From: DASXUG01 sp036504995
GTDB taxonomy: Bacteria; Pseudomonadota; Gammaproteobacteria; Burkholderiales; Methylophilaceae
Direction: 5' to 3'
Length of the DNA: 64,000 bases
Assembly (NCBI GenBank): GCA_036504995.1
Contig: DASXUG010000017.1
Coordinates: forward strand, 186,001-250,000
Shown here in pieces: positions 17,743 through 26,732 of the stretch (the stretch's first letter is position 1; each line of letters begins with the position of its first letter). The position numbers and the translations under genes were made by a program. The notes under the pieces were generated by a model. The model made no database searches, was not told the origin of the DNA, and was given only the letters and a program-made list of their open reading frames with translations.

Positions 17743-17841
17743 CGCGGGCGAATTGCTTCGTTGCGCGGTACTCGCAACTTCACTGTATACTGCATACTAT
17801 CTTTGTTTCTGCGTTCCGTGTGCCTCACACTTCATCCCGCT
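17743..17841. repeat. Degenerate hairpin repeat in ftsY-ftsE gap, likely relative of the edd-eda repeats
   Basis: The element is bounded by GCGGG and CCCGC. Inside are TTGCGC, a GTATACTGCATAC block and CTGCGTTCCGTGTGCCT. These resemble, in the same order, TTACACTC, GTACTTGATGTACTGC and CTGCGCTCATGTGCCT of the second edd-eda copy (39711-39810). The match is imperfect and includes an insertion, so kinship is an inference. Confidence 0.4.
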
Positions 17842-17868
17842 CAACGACTTATTATGTGTTTCCCTTGG

Positions 17869-18840
17869 TTACTCAAAAAGCGCATCAACAAAATCACTCG
17901 CTTTAAATGGCCGCAAATCTTCAATAGATTCACCCACCCCAATAAATCGAATCGGGATCGGGCGCGATTGGGCAATGGCTGCAATCACACCGCCTTTTGC
18001 AGTGCCATCCAGCTTACTTAGCACCAATCCCGTTACGTTGAGCGCATCATCAAACGCTTTGACCTGCCCCACTGCGTTTTGTCCTGTGTTGGAATCCAGA
18101 ACCAATAACACCTCGTGGGGAGCGCCTGGTAACGCTTTGTCAATCACGCGTTGAACTTTGCGAATTTCTTCCATCAGATTAAGTTGCGTGGGTAAACGAC
18201 CGGCAGTATCGGCCAATACGATGTCGATATTTTTTGCTTTGGCGGATTGCACCGCATCAAAAATCACGGCTGCAGGGTCGCCACCTTCGCTCGCAATGAC
18301 ATGTACATTGTTACGTTCACCCCAAGCCTGTAGTTGCTCACGTGCGGCTGCGCGGAAAGTATCTCCAGCTGCAATCAGCACTGATTTACCTTGTGCTTGA
18401 AATAAATTAGCAAGCTTGCCTATGGTGGTGGTTTTGCCCGCACCATTGACGCCACATAACATGATGACAAATGGGCTGGCGGTATTGGTTTCTAATGGTT
18501 TTTCAAGCGGCATAAGTAATTCTAAAAGTGAATCTTTCAGCGCTTGTTTAAGTTGGGTGGTGTCACTTAAATTTTGGCGTTTGACGCGGCCTTTAATCTG
18601 CTCAAGCAAGGTTTGCGTAGCTGCTACTCCTACGTCAGAGGTAAGTAAGATAGTTTCTAACTCTTCATAGACGTCATCATCAATCTTGCCGCCGTTGAAT
18701 AAGCCTGACAATTGCTTGCCAAGCTGGCTGCGTGTTTTTGCCAGCCCTTGCTTGAGGCGCTCGGTCCAGCTTAGGCTGGGTGTTTCAGCAGGCTCTGTTG
18801 TGCTGGTCGGTGTTTTGTCTTTTTTGAAAAAATCGAACAT
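17869..18840 (-). CDS. ftsY: Signal recognition particle receptor FtsY
   Basis: About 323 residues. This GTPase docks SRP-ribosome complexes at the membrane. An N-terminal charged part and the N domain are followed by the G domain with G1 GVNGAGKTTTIGKLA, the DTFRAAAREQL insertion motif, DTAGRLPTQ and SKLDGTAKGG. The acidic A domain is short (about 25 residues) compared with E. coli. ATG at 18840 is preferred over a TTG three codons upstream. It is the first gene of the ftsY-ftsE-ftsX run. Confidence 0.95.
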   Translation of the reverse strand: MFDFFKKDKTPTSTTEPAETPSLSWTERLKQGLAKTRSQLGKQLSGLFNGGKIDDDVYEELETILLTSDVGVAATQTLLEQIKGRVKRQNLSDTTQLKQALKDSLLELLMPLEKPLETNTASPFVIMLCGVNGAGKTTTIGKLANLFQAQGKSVLIAAGDTFRAAAREQLQAWGERNNVHVIASEGGDPAAVIFDAVQSAKAKNIDIVLADTAGRLPTQLNLMEEIRKVQRVIDKALPGAPHEVLLVLDSNTGQNAVGQVKAFDDALNVTGLVLSKLDGTAKGGVIAAIAQSRPIPIRFIGVGESIEDLRPFKASDFVDALFE

Positions 18841-18949
18841 GGAAATCAACTTGTTTGTGGCGGATAAGGCTATCCGTTTCTGAGATTCTATTTTAGTCGT
18901 ATTTGACGCACAAGGCTACGAACTAACATAGATTTACATGAGTCTCACA

Positions 18950-18978
18950 TTCGCTTATGTAATTTAGCCAGTTATAAT
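18950..18978 (+). promoter_or_regulatory. Probable sigma-70 promoter of the M16 peptidase operon
   Basis: TATAAT at 18973-18978 is a perfect -10 hexamer placed about 28 nt before the GTG start. The -35 region 17 bp upstream (TTCGCT) is poor, so an activator or a weak basal promoter is likely. Confidence 0.45.
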
Positions 18979-19005
18979 GCAACACAAAAATATGGAGAGT
19001 CCTAC

Positions 19006-20364
19006 GTGTTATTGAAAAGAATATTGTTTTTGTTGGGTTTTTTGCCGTCACTGGCTTATGCTGCGGATATTCAAGAGTTTAAGCTGGATAATGGCTTAAA
19101 ACTTATCGTACAAGAAGACCACCGTTCCCCCGTGGTGGTTTCGCAAGTTTGGTATCGTGCGGGCAGTTTAGACGAGGTGAACGGTAAGACGGGTGTGGCG
19201 CATGTGCTTGAGCATATGATGTTTAAAGGCACTAACAAAATTAAACCAGGTCAGTTTTCACGCATGATTGCTGCGGCAGGTGGGCGCGAAAATGCGTTTA
19301 CTGCAACTGATCAGACTTGCTATTTTCAACAACTCGAGAAATCAAACTTGCCTTTGTCCTTTGAGTTAGAAGCTGACCGTATGGCGAATCTGCAAATTAC
19401 TGATGAAGAGTTTGCTAAAGAAATTAAAGTGGTGATGGAAGAGCGCCGCTGGCGCACTGAAGATAAACCGCAATCCAAAGTGAATGAGCAGTTTCAATCC
19501 ACCATTTATAAGGTTCATCCATATTCACGTCCTGTTGTTGGCTGGATGAACGATCTTGAGAACATGACTGCAGATGACGCGCGTGAGTGGTATCACACGT
19601 GGTATGCGCCCAATAATGCGGTTGTGGTAGTAGTGGGCGATGTGAAAGCGCAAGAAGTCTATCAATTGGCGCAAAAATATTTTGGCCCTATCAAAGCGCA
19701 CGTTTTACCGCCTCGCAAGCCGCAGGTGGAGCCTGAACAAATCGGCGAACGTCGTTTAATCGTCAAGGCACCAGCTAAATTACCGTATGTGTTGTTGGGT
19801 TACCATGTGCCAGCGTTGCAAGATGCTGAAAAAGATTGGGAGCCTTATGCCTTGGAAATCTTATCTGGCGTGTTAGATGGTAACCCTTCTGCTAGGTTGA
19901 ATCAAAACTTGGTGCGCGAATCACAAGTAGCGGTAGATGTGGGTAGTGGCTACGACATGGTTGCGCGTGGCAGGCAAGCTATTTTTGAATTGGCAGGCTC
20001 ACCCTCGGAAGGCAAAACGGCTGCAGATATAGAAGCTGCGCTAATTCAACAATTGGAGTTGATTAAAACCTCTGGGGTAACCGCAGAGGAGTTGGACCGT
20101 GTTAAAGCACAAGTGATTGCGGCAGACGTGTATCAACGCGACTCCATGTTTTATCAAGGCATGCAAATTGGGCAATACGAAATGTCAGGATTTTCCTGGA
20201 AAAACTTGCAGGATTACCCTGCCAAACTCAAAGCGGTAACGCCTGAGCAGGTACAAGCGGTAGCGAAAAAATATTTTGTGAAAGATAACTTAACGGTGGC
20301 GACGTTAGATCCGCAGCCGATAGACCCTAATGCAAAACCTCAGGGGAAACCGCATGTTCACTAA
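19006..20364 (+). CDS. M16 family zinc peptidase, catalytic partner
   Basis: The 452-residue protein has a signal peptide (cleavage near AYA-A, residue 19) and the inverted zinc motif HVLEH at residues 66-70. A downstream Glu in EIKVVMEERRWR is the third ligand. It is a periplasmic processing-protease-like enzyme (PqqL/YmxG group). Start is GTG with GGAGA 7 nt upstream. The next gene is a homologue without the zinc motif and overlaps its end, so the two probably form a heterodimer of active and inactive subunits. Confidence 0.9.
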   Translation: MLLKRILFLLGFLPSLAYAADIQEFKLDNGLKLIVQEDHRSPVVVSQVWYRAGSLDEVNGKTGVAHVLEHMMFKGTNKIKPGQFSRMIAAAGGRENAFTATDQTCYFQQLEKSNLPLSFELEADRMANLQITDEEFAKEIKVVMEERRWRTEDKPQSKVNEQFQSTIYKVHPYSRPVVGWMNDLENMTADDAREWYHTWYAPNNAVVVVVGDVKAQEVYQLAQKYFGPIKAHVLPPRKPQVEPEQIGERRLIVKAPAKLPYVLLGYHVPALQDAEKDWEPYALEILSGVLDGNPSARLNQNLVRESQVAVDVGSGYDMVARGRQAIFELAGSPSEGKTAADIEAALIQQLELIKTSGVTAEELDRVKAQVIAADVYQRDSMFYQGMQIGQYEMSGFSWKNLQDYPAKLKAVTPEQVQAVAKKYFVKDNLTVATLDPQPIDPNAKPQGKPHVH

Positions 20365-21712
20365 TCTACAATCAAAAAATATTTTAGAAATGAAGCCGAT
20401 GCGTTTTATTAAAAACACTGTTATTTTTCTTGCTTTTTCAACGCTGTTTGTTGCGCAAGCTAACGCCGGATTAAATATTCAGCATTGGCAAACTCCACAG
20501 GGTAGTGAGGTATATTTTGTTGAAAATCATGACCTACCAATTATCGATTTGAGCGTTAATTTTGATGCAGGCAACGCACGTGATGAATTGGCTAAAGCTG
20601 GGTTGGCTGGCGTTACTAAATATATGATGTCATTAGGTGCAGCAGGTTTGTCAGAGGAGCAAATCTCTAAGCAGTTGGCCGATGTGGGGGCGAATCTGGG
20701 CGGTAATATCGATAGTGATATTGCTACATTTAAATTACGTACCTTAAGTAGCGCGCGTGAACGAGATCAGGCGCTTGATATTTTTACAAAAATTTTGCAA
20801 CAACCTGATTTTCCAGCGAATGCTTTAAGTCGTGAAAAATCTCGCATTATTGCAGGCTTAAAAGAGAGTGCAACGCAGCCCGAAAGTATCTCGGCTCGCG
20901 CATTTATGAAGGCGCTGTATCCCAACCATCCATATTCTATCAATGCTGAACCAGAGACTGTGGCCTTGATTCAGCGTGAAGACTTACAGAAGTTTTATGC
21001 GACTTATTATGGTGCAAAAGGTGCCGTCATTGCGATCATCGGAGATATGAGTCGTGCGGAAGCCGCCAAGTTGGCTGAACGTATTGCCGTTGGCTTGCCA
21101 CAAGTCGCAGCAGCAACGCCATTGCCGATAGTGACGTATCCTGAGCAAGCAAAGGAGGTGCGCATCGCACACCCCGCAAGCCAATCGCATATTTTGTTAG
21201 GTTATCCTGGGGTTAAACGTGGTGATCCAGACTTCTTTGCCTTGTACGTTGGTAACTACGTATTGGGTGGCGGTGGTTTTGTGTCGCGCTTAACCGAAGA
21301 GGTACGCGAAAAGCGTGGTTTGGTTTACAGCGTTTATAGCTACTTTATGCCGATGACTCAAATCGGTCCGTTTCAAATTGGTCTACAAACCAAGCGCGAG
21401 CAAGCCGAGCAAGCGCTTAAAGTGGTCAATGAAACCTTGGATAAATTTATGCAGGGTGGAATTAGCGATAAAGAGCTGGTAGCTACGAAGCAAAATATCA
21501 CTGGTGGTTTTCCGCTACGCCTAGATAGCAATGCCAAAATTCTTGATTATCTCGCGGTGATTGGTTTTTATCATTTACCATTAACCTATCTGGATGACTT
21601 TAATAAAAATATCAATGCTGTGACTAAAGCGCAAGTAAAAGAGGCATTTAATCGCAGAATAGATACAAAAAAATTGGTAACAATAGTGGTCGGTGGTAAT
21701 GGCGGCAACTAA
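20354..21712 (+). CDS. M16 family peptidase homologue lacking the zinc motif
   Basis: About 452 residues with the M16 fold. Where the active partner has HxxEH, this one has GLAGVTKYMMSLG, so it cannot bind zinc there. It keeps the GGGGFVSRLTEEVREKRGLVYSVYS glycine-rich region used for substrate contact in M16 pairs. ATG at 20354 overlaps the upstream stop by 11 nt and has AGGGGAAA in front; another ATG at 20390 would give a more compact signal peptide (ending AQANA). The location should be periplasmic. The role is inferred from the MPP/PqqG-like heterodimer model. Confidence 0.85.
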   Translation: MFTNLQSKNILEMKPMRFIKNTVIFLAFSTLFVAQANAGLNIQHWQTPQGSEVYFVENHDLPIIDLSVNFDAGNARDELAKAGLAGVTKYMMSLGAAGLSEEQISKQLADVGANLGGNIDSDIATFKLRTLSSARERDQALDIFTKILQQPDFPANALSREKSRIIAGLKESATQPESISARAFMKALYPNHPYSINAEPETVALIQREDLQKFYATYYGAKGAVIAIIGDMSRAEAAKLAERIAVGLPQVAAATPLPIVTYPEQAKEVRIAHPASQSHILLGYPGVKRGDPDFFALYVGNYVLGGGGFVSRLTEEVREKRGLVYSVYSYFMPMTQIGPFQIGLQTKREQAEQALKVVNETLDKFMQGGISDKELVATKQNITGGFPLRLDSNAKILDYLAVIGFYHLPLTYLDDFNKNINAVTKAQVKEAFNRRIDTKKLVTIVVGGNGGN

Positions 21713-22247
21713 TCGTGTACGTATTGGCGGCGGCGAGTGGCGTAGTCGTCTGGTGACTTTCCCTGATGCAGAAGGCTTGCGGCCAACGCCAGACCGAGTG
21801 AGGCAGACGCTGTTTAACTGGCTGGGGCAGGATTTACATGGCTTGACCTGCCTAGATTTGTTTGCAGGCACAGGCGTGATGGGTTTTGAGTCACTATCAC
21901 GTGGTGCAAAAGCCGTGATGATGGTAGAGAAAGCCTCTGTAGCTTACAAAGCGTTGTTAGCGAATAAGCAGCAACTTAAAGCCGATGCCGCACAAATTCT
22001 GAATCAAGATGCACTGCAGTTTTTAACGCAAAATCAGCAAAAATTTGATGTGATCTACCTTGATCCCCCGTATCAGTTAGCTTGGTTGGATAAGATATTA
22101 CCGCTACTTGGACAGCATCTCAATACTGATGGGTTTGTGTATGTGGAGGCTGAGTATCAAGTGCTGGATAGTAGCGAGTGGCAGGTGGTTAAGCACGGGA
22201 AGGCAGGTGCGGTGTTTTACCATTTGCTACGATCCACTTCGGGCTGA
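21699..22247 (+). CDS. rsmD: 16S rRNA (guanine966-N2)-methyltransferase RsmD
   Basis: About 182 residues. It starts with RVRIGGGEWRSRLV and LRPTPDRVRQTLFNWL, the RsmD N-terminal signature. The SAM site LDLFAGTGVMGFE and the amino-methyltransferase motif DPPY (in YLDPPYQ) follow. It modifies G966 of 16S rRNA during 30S assembly. ATG at 21699 lies inside the end of the M16 gene (14-nt overlap). The order M16-M16-rsmD-coaD-ferredoxin is a familiar proteobacterial neighbourhood. Confidence 0.94.
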   Translation: MAATNRVRIGGGEWRSRLVTFPDAEGLRPTPDRVRQTLFNWLGQDLHGLTCLDLFAGTGVMGFESLSRGAKAVMMVEKASVAYKALLANKQQLKADAAQILNQDALQFLTQNQQKFDVIYLDPPYQLAWLDKILPLLGQHLNTDGFVYVEAEYQVLDSSEWQVVKHGKAGAVFYHLLRSTSG

Positions 22248-22399
22248 ATGTTGGCTTATTGGTGGTCTGCATAAACCGCTAAACAAGCATCATAAACGCT
22301 CAATGCGAGAGCGTGTTAAAATCCTACTTTCAAAAAATGATTAAGCCGATTAAACGGCTAGTTTATTATTAAGAGTGTTGTAAAAAAACCTTAAAGCTT

Positions 22400-22888
22400 A
22401 TGCAAAAAAACCTTAAAGTTGTTTACCCTGGCACCTTCGACCCTATGACCCGTGGGCATGAGGATGTCGTTCGTCGCGCTGCAGGCTTATTTGGCGAGGT
22501 GATAGTCGCCGTCGCGCAAAATCCAAGTAAGAAACCTTTTTTTAATTTAGATGAGCGCGTTTCGTTGGCCAAAGAAATTCTTGCGGATTGTACCAATGTG
22601 CAAGTGCTTGGTTTTTCGGGGTTATTGATGCAATTTGTGCAAGAACAGGGTGCTCGCGTGGTGATTCGCGGTTTACGTGCCGCGTCTGATTTTGAGTATG
22701 AGTTTCAATTGGCGGGTATGAACCGCACTTTGTTTCCTGAGGTTGAGTCTATTTTTCTCACCCCCAGTGACCAATATATGTTTATTTCATCCACGCTAGT
22801 GCGTGAAGTCGCGGTATTAGGCGGCGATGTCAGTAAGTTTGTTTCGCCTTTGGTGGCGCATGCAATTCAAGAAAAATTGGCGGGGTAA
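22400..22888 (+). CDS. coaD: Phosphopantetheine adenylyltransferase
   Basis: The 162-residue enzyme makes dephospho-CoA from 4'-phosphopantetheine and ATP. It has the nucleotidyltransferase motif GTFDPMTRGH at 11-20, RGLRAASDFEYE, and ISSTLVREVA near the C-terminus. Length is typical. It is followed after 2 nt by the ferredoxin gene. Confidence 0.96.
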   Translation: MQKNLKVVYPGTFDPMTRGHEDVVRRAAGLFGEVIVAVAQNPSKKPFFNLDERVSLAKEILADCTNVQVLGFSGLLMQFVQEQGARVVIRGLRAASDFEYEFQLAGMNRTLFPEVESIFLTPSDQYMFISSTLVREVAVLGGDVSKFVSPLVAHAIQEKLAG

Positions 22889-22890
22889 TT

Positions 22891-23145
22891 ATGGCGTTAA
22901 TGATTACCGATGAATGCATTAATTGCGATGTGTGCGAGCCAGAGTGCCCCAATGATGCTATTTATCAAGGGCAGGAAATTTACGAAATCAACCCAGATTT
23001 ATGCACAGAGTGCGTTGGGCATTATGACAAGCCACAATGCCAACAAGTGTGCCCGATAGATTGCATTCCATTCAATCCTGATGTGCGCGAAAGCAAAGAT
23101 CAGTTGATGGAAAAGTATATAAAAATCACAGCAGGAAAGCGCTAA
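22891..23145 (+). CDS. 2[4Fe-4S] ferredoxin, YfhL type
   Basis: The 84-residue protein carries a first cluster motif C9-C12-C15-C19P. The second is C38-x2-C41-x8-C50-x3-C54P, whose eight-residue insertion defines the YfhL/Alvin subgroup. These ferredoxins have low, well-separated potentials; the electron partner is unknown. It is co-transcribed with coaD. Confidence 0.93.
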   Translation: MALMITDECINCDVCEPECPNDAIYQGQEIYEINPDLCTECVGHYDKPQCQQVCPIDCIPFNPDVRESKDQLMEKYIKITAGKR

Positions 23146-23156
23146 AGCCCAATAGT

Positions 23157-24722
23157 TTATGGGTTACAGCCCTTATATTCGTATACAGTCCACCTGTCTT
23201 TTTTCGCAAATACCACAGGTTTGCAAGGCGCATGCTTAAACAAATCTGCTGAAACCTCTCCTTGAGCAGGATTACGCACAAAAAAGTATCGGTAATCACT
23301 ACCCCTATGCTTAATCCAGTCAAAATCATAGGGATTCAACTCATCGGGTATTGCAGATAAATGATCTGGCTTATATCTCACTACCATCGGTGCGAAGTAA
23401 GCAAAGTTGAAGTCTACTAAACCATGTTTCTCCGCTTGATACCAAGATGCGTAATTTGAGTATGCATTGCTATGGTTGTTGGCGTCACTGTCATAGTCAA
23501 ATATCAAGGCCAAAGCTTTTTGATTTGGCTCTAGTTTTGCAATAATCGTATCTATTGCTTCGCTTTCATGTCGAAAATTATTAGCGTTGTAAATGTTCAG
23601 CCCTAGTATTGCCCAGCATGCTAAGGGAAGCAATAGCATCACTACTTTGGATATTAATCCAGGGTTGTACGAGTTGCGCTTATGACTGGTATTTGCTGCG
23701 AATAAAAACGCATAACCAGGGATTACAAATAACGCAAAACGTTGGTATACGTATGCTGTGCCTAAAATATAGTCTGGAATAAAAACAAAAACACCTAAAG
23801 TGGCAATAAAAATGAGCTTTGGACATAGACGATCTAAGTGAATGCGAAGACCCAATAACCAAGGGCTTGCCAATAGCAAAATAAGCACAGGTAAATGCAT
23901 CATCAAGCTAAAGCCACTCTCATTTGACACCAGGGTATAGCGCAAGCCTTGGTCTAATCTTGGCACAAGTTGGTTGGCTGTTTTTGAAATGAAGTTCCAC
24001 CACTCAGCATTTTGATTGCTGGATTTAAGCGTATATTCATTCAAGCCAAGCTTGGAGTTTAAGTGTAGGTTGATGAAGAAAATTACTGTAAAAGTTAGTG
24101 CTAATATTAAATAAGGTGCTAAGCCGCGAATAAAGCACTTGATGCTTTTGCTATAGATAACTAATAGTAAACCGCCGACACCAAACGCGAAAAGAAACAT
24201 TAATCCGTGTGATTCCAATAATAGAAATCCGACAAAAAATAGCTTGATTGCATGCCATGGGTTTGTTTGTTGTGCGTGGCGATTAGCTAATAAAATGAAC
24301 CATAGGCCTATGGGCGCAGATAATACGAAGCTAACGAAGCCCCATTGGTAAGCAAACCCGAAAAATGGCAGTACAAATAACCAATCTAAGCGGCTATCCA
24401 CTTCAAAATACTGACGTAGCTTAATGCACATGCCGACAAACGCGAGGTAGCCTGCCGTGAGTAGTAGTTGAAAGGCCACTGTAACAGGCATAAACAGAGC
24501 CAATATTGTCGCCAGCGAGTAGCTCGCGAGATAAGGCGTAAACATATTAATATTAAAAAAGGTATGCCATTTAGATTGACCGAGCAATATATCTTTTAGT
24601 AATGCTACTTGTGCAGCGTGTTGTGGCAGGTCTGTCAATGGTGAGTGCGGCGCAATCCAAATTAAAACTATGCCCAAAACTAAACTTAGGGCGTATAGGT
24701 ATGTGTTGAGTTTTATTGGCAT
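23157..24722 (-). CDS. Polytopic membrane protein, probable Gtr-type glycosyltransferase
   Basis: About 521 residues with some ten or more hydrophobic helices and a C-terminal soluble part of about 130 residues (ending AKKDRWTVYEYKGCNP). The first loop contains HSPLTDLPQHAAQVA; an acidic residue in this loop is typical of GT-C membrane glycosyltransferases. It follows gtrB- and gtrA-like genes in one run, matching the third, type-specific gene of bacteriophage-style gtr cassettes that transfers a sugar from polyprenyl phosphate. The start is uncertain: ATG at 24722, 7 nt after the gtrA stop, is chosen over 24782, which would overlap gtrA. Confidence 0.65.
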   Translation of the reverse strand: MPIKLNTYLYALSLVLGIVLIWIAPHSPLTDLPQHAAQVALLKDILLGQSKWHTFFNINMFTPYLASYSLATILALFMPVTVAFQLLLTAGYLAFVGMCIKLRQYFEVDSRLDWLFVLPFFGFAYQWGFVSFVLSAPIGLWFILLANRHAQQTNPWHAIKLFFVGFLLLESHGLMFLFAFGVGGLLLVIYSKSIKCFIRGLAPYLILALTFTVIFFINLHLNSKLGLNEYTLKSSNQNAEWWNFISKTANQLVPRLDQGLRYTLVSNESGFSLMMHLPVLILLLASPWLLGLRIHLDRLCPKLIFIATLGVFVFIPDYILGTAYVYQRFALFVIPGYAFLFAANTSHKRNSYNPGLISKVVMLLLPLACWAILGLNIYNANNFRHESEAIDTIIAKLEPNQKALALIFDYDSDANNHSNAYSNYASWYQAEKHGLVDFNFAYFAPMVVRYKPDHLSAIPDELNPYDFDWIKHRGSDYRYFFVRNPAQGEVSADLFKHAPCKPVVFAKKDRWTVYEYKGCNP

Positions 24723-24729
24723 GGGGGAC

Positions 24730-25155
24730 TTAGTTTGTTTCGGATTGAGATGCGCGTGTGAAGACGAAGTAGCGTGATCCAATATAAAAACTTAATGAGT
24801 AGATCGGGATGCCTGTGAGCTGTGCAATATATTCGTTTAACCCTAAATGTATACAAATTAAAACGGTCGCAATATTCATCAGGTAGGCCAGCGCAAATAC
24901 CAGTAAAAATTTGGGGATGGTTAACCAGTGCTTATCTGCGTGCTTAAATGTCCAGTGCTTATTGAGGATGAAGCTGCATATTAAACCCAACACATAGCCC
25001 ACCGCATTCGCGTGGACATCGCTAAAGTGCATAAAATACTTTAAGCTAAAAATAACAAGAATACTTAGCAAGGTATTGATGACACCAACACTTAAAAATT
25101 TAACTGCTGAATGTTGAAGTAGTTGTATTAAAAAAGGGATGCGTGATTCATTCAT
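24730..25155 (-). CDS. GtrA-like flippase
   Basis: The 141-residue protein has four membrane helices, the family opening KFLSVGVINTLLSILVIF, and the SFILNKHWTFKHAD motif. GtrA proteins are thought to flip polyprenyl-phosphate-linked sugar across the inner membrane (known). It sits between the gtrB-like gene (5-nt gap) and the large membrane protein. Confidence 0.88.
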   Translation of the reverse strand: MNESRIPFLIQLLQHSAVKFLSVGVINTLLSILVIFSLKYFMHFSDVHANAVGYVLGLICSFILNKHWTFKHADKHWLTIPKFLLVFALAYLMNIATVLICIHLGLNEYIAQLTGIPIYSLSFYIGSRYFVFTRASQSETN

Positions 25156-25160
25156 GTGGT

Positions 25161-26138
25161 TTAAATGAGGTGGTTTTGATTGTTAGTGATGTTGTCATTT
25201 GTGGTGCCCACTGTTTTATCAATAAAATAGCGAGGCCTAGATTTGACTTCTATGTAGATTTTTCCTAAGTAGGAGCCAATGACGCCCAGGCAAAGTATTT
25301 GAATGCCACCCAGAAAATAAATGGGTAAGACTGTAGATGTCCAGCCTGGAACCGCATCTCCAGTAAATAATTTCACAGCTAAAACCCAGCCCAGCAATAT
25401 CACAGAGCCAGCAAAAACAGTAAAACCCAGCATGGTGATAATTTGCAAAGGCACCACAGAGAAGGAGGTCACGCCTTCGATTGCCAGTTTTAACATTTTT
25501 GTGAGAGGGTATTTCGAGGTACCTGCAAATCGCTCTTGGCGGGTGTACTCTAACGTGGTGCAGCGGAAGCCAATCAAAGGTACGATGCCACGTAGATAGA
25601 GATTGACTTCACGGTACTCACGCAATGCCTCTATTGCGCGTCTAGACATCAATCTAAAGTCGGCGTGGTTGAAAATCATTTCTACACCGAATAGCGACAG
25701 CATTTTGTAAAAAAGCATCGCTGAGTTTCTTTTGAAAAGTGTATCTGTCGATCTGTCAGCCCGTACGCCATAGACAATATCCGAGCCAGCGAGATACTCA
25801 TCCGCCATTCTCTCAATGACATTAATATCGTCTTGTAAATCTGCGTCTATGGTAATCACAGCATCGCCACTCACAGACATAATGCCAGCTAATACCGCAT
25901 TTTGATGTCCGCGGTTTTTAGACAGTTTGATGCCAGCAACTAACTTGTTAGTCTGAGATAAACTTTCAATGATAGGCCAGGTTTTATCTTGGCTACCATC
26001 ATCTACAAAAACGACGCGGCTTTCATCTGAAACTTTACCCGCGTTGATAAGTCTCTCAAGCAGGGCGTTGAATTGGTGGCTTGCTTCGTGTAGCACACTT
26101 TCTTCGTTATAGCACGGGACAACAATTTTAAGTATCAT
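25161..26138 (-). CDS. GtrB-like polyprenyl-phosphate glycosyltransferase (GT2)
   Basis: The 325-residue protein has a GT2 catalytic domain with VVPCYNEES, FVDDGSQDKT, KNRGHQNAVLAG and the metal site DADLQDD at 98-104. Two C-terminal membrane helices follow (residues about 230-260 and 270-295). This is the GtrB/DPM1 arrangement, which charges undecaprenyl phosphate with a hexose. It leads the three-gene cassette that probably decorates LPS or another surface glycan. Confidence 0.9.
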   Translation of the reverse strand: MILKIVVPCYNEESVLHEASHQFNALLERLINAGKVSDESRVVFVDDGSQDKTWPIIESLSQTNKLVAGIKLSKNRGHQNAVLAGIMSVSGDAVITIDADLQDDINVIERMADEYLAGSDIVYGVRADRSTDTLFKRNSAMLFYKMLSLFGVEMIFNHADFRLMSRRAIEALREYREVNLYLRGIVPLIGFRCTTLEYTRQERFAGTSKYPLTKMLKLAIEGVTSFSVVPLQIITMLGFTVFAGSVILLGWVLAVKLFTGDAVPGWTSTVLPIYFLGGIQILCLGVIGSYLGKIYIEVKSRPRYFIDKTVGTTNDNITNNQNHLI

Positions 26139-26249
26139 GGTGTGATTATAAGTGAGATTGTTTTGAACACAGTAGAAATGCTGGCTAGGGGCAGTTAATT
26201 AAGTGTGCTTATTGTAATTCGAGAAATAAAATTAACCTAAGGTGATGTT

Positions 26250-26639
26250 ATGCGCATGCTACATACGATGTTAAGAGTTGGAAATTTGGAGCGTTCTATC
26301 CAGTTTTATACTGAAATATTGGGAATGCAGGTATTACGCAAGAATGATTTTCCTGAGGGCAAGTTTGCTCTGGCTTTTGTAGGCTATGGTAATGAGATCG
26401 ACCATACTGTGATTGAATTAACTTATAACTATGGTGTTGAAAGCTATGAGCTAGGCAGTGCCTATGGGCATATTGCGATAGAGGTGGAGGATGCTTATGT
26501 TGCATGTGAAAATGTTAAAAAAGCGGGTTTGCCTGTATTGAGAGAGGCTGGGCCCATGATGCACGGCACTACGGTTATTGCTTTTATTGCCGATCCAGAT
26601 GGCTACAAAATTGAGTTTATTCAAAAAGGGACTTTTTAA
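26250..26639 (+). CDS. gloA: Lactoylglutathione lyase (glyoxalase I)
   Basis: The 129-residue protein has metal ligands at H5, E56, H74 and E122, the same positions as E. coli GloA. It also shows the GRSIQFYTEILGM-like opening and the PDGYKIEFIQ closing motif. It converts the methylglyoxal-glutathione hemithioacetal to S-lactoylglutathione. Monocistronic, ending at a shared terminator with the convergent dnaJ. Confidence 0.96.
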   Translation: MRMLHTMLRVGNLERSIQFYTEILGMQVLRKNDFPEGKFALAFVGYGNEIDHTVIELTYNYGVESYELGSAYGHIAIEVEDAYVACENVKKAGLPVLREAGPMMHGTTVIAFIADPDGYKIEFIQKGTF

Positions 26640-26668
26640 GTTCAAATTTGTTGGTATTTTGCAGTAAT

Positions 26669-26697
26669 AAAAAAGCCTGAGAATTTCAGGCTTTTTT
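26669..26697. terminator. Bidirectional terminator between gloA and dnaJ
   Basis: AAAAAAGCCTGA and TCAGGCTTTTTT are perfect 12-bp arms around a 5-nt loop. The T-run is on both strands, so it can end both convergent transcripts. Confidence 0.92.
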
Positions 26698-26732
26698 ATT
26701 TTTGTACTAGTTAGATTGCTGAATGGGAGCGG

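Noticed and set aside
24723..24782. N-terminal extension of the large Gtr-like membrane protein
   Set aside because: It would overlap gtrA by more than 50 nt and adds a hydrophilic stretch. The ATG just after the gtrA stop fits better.
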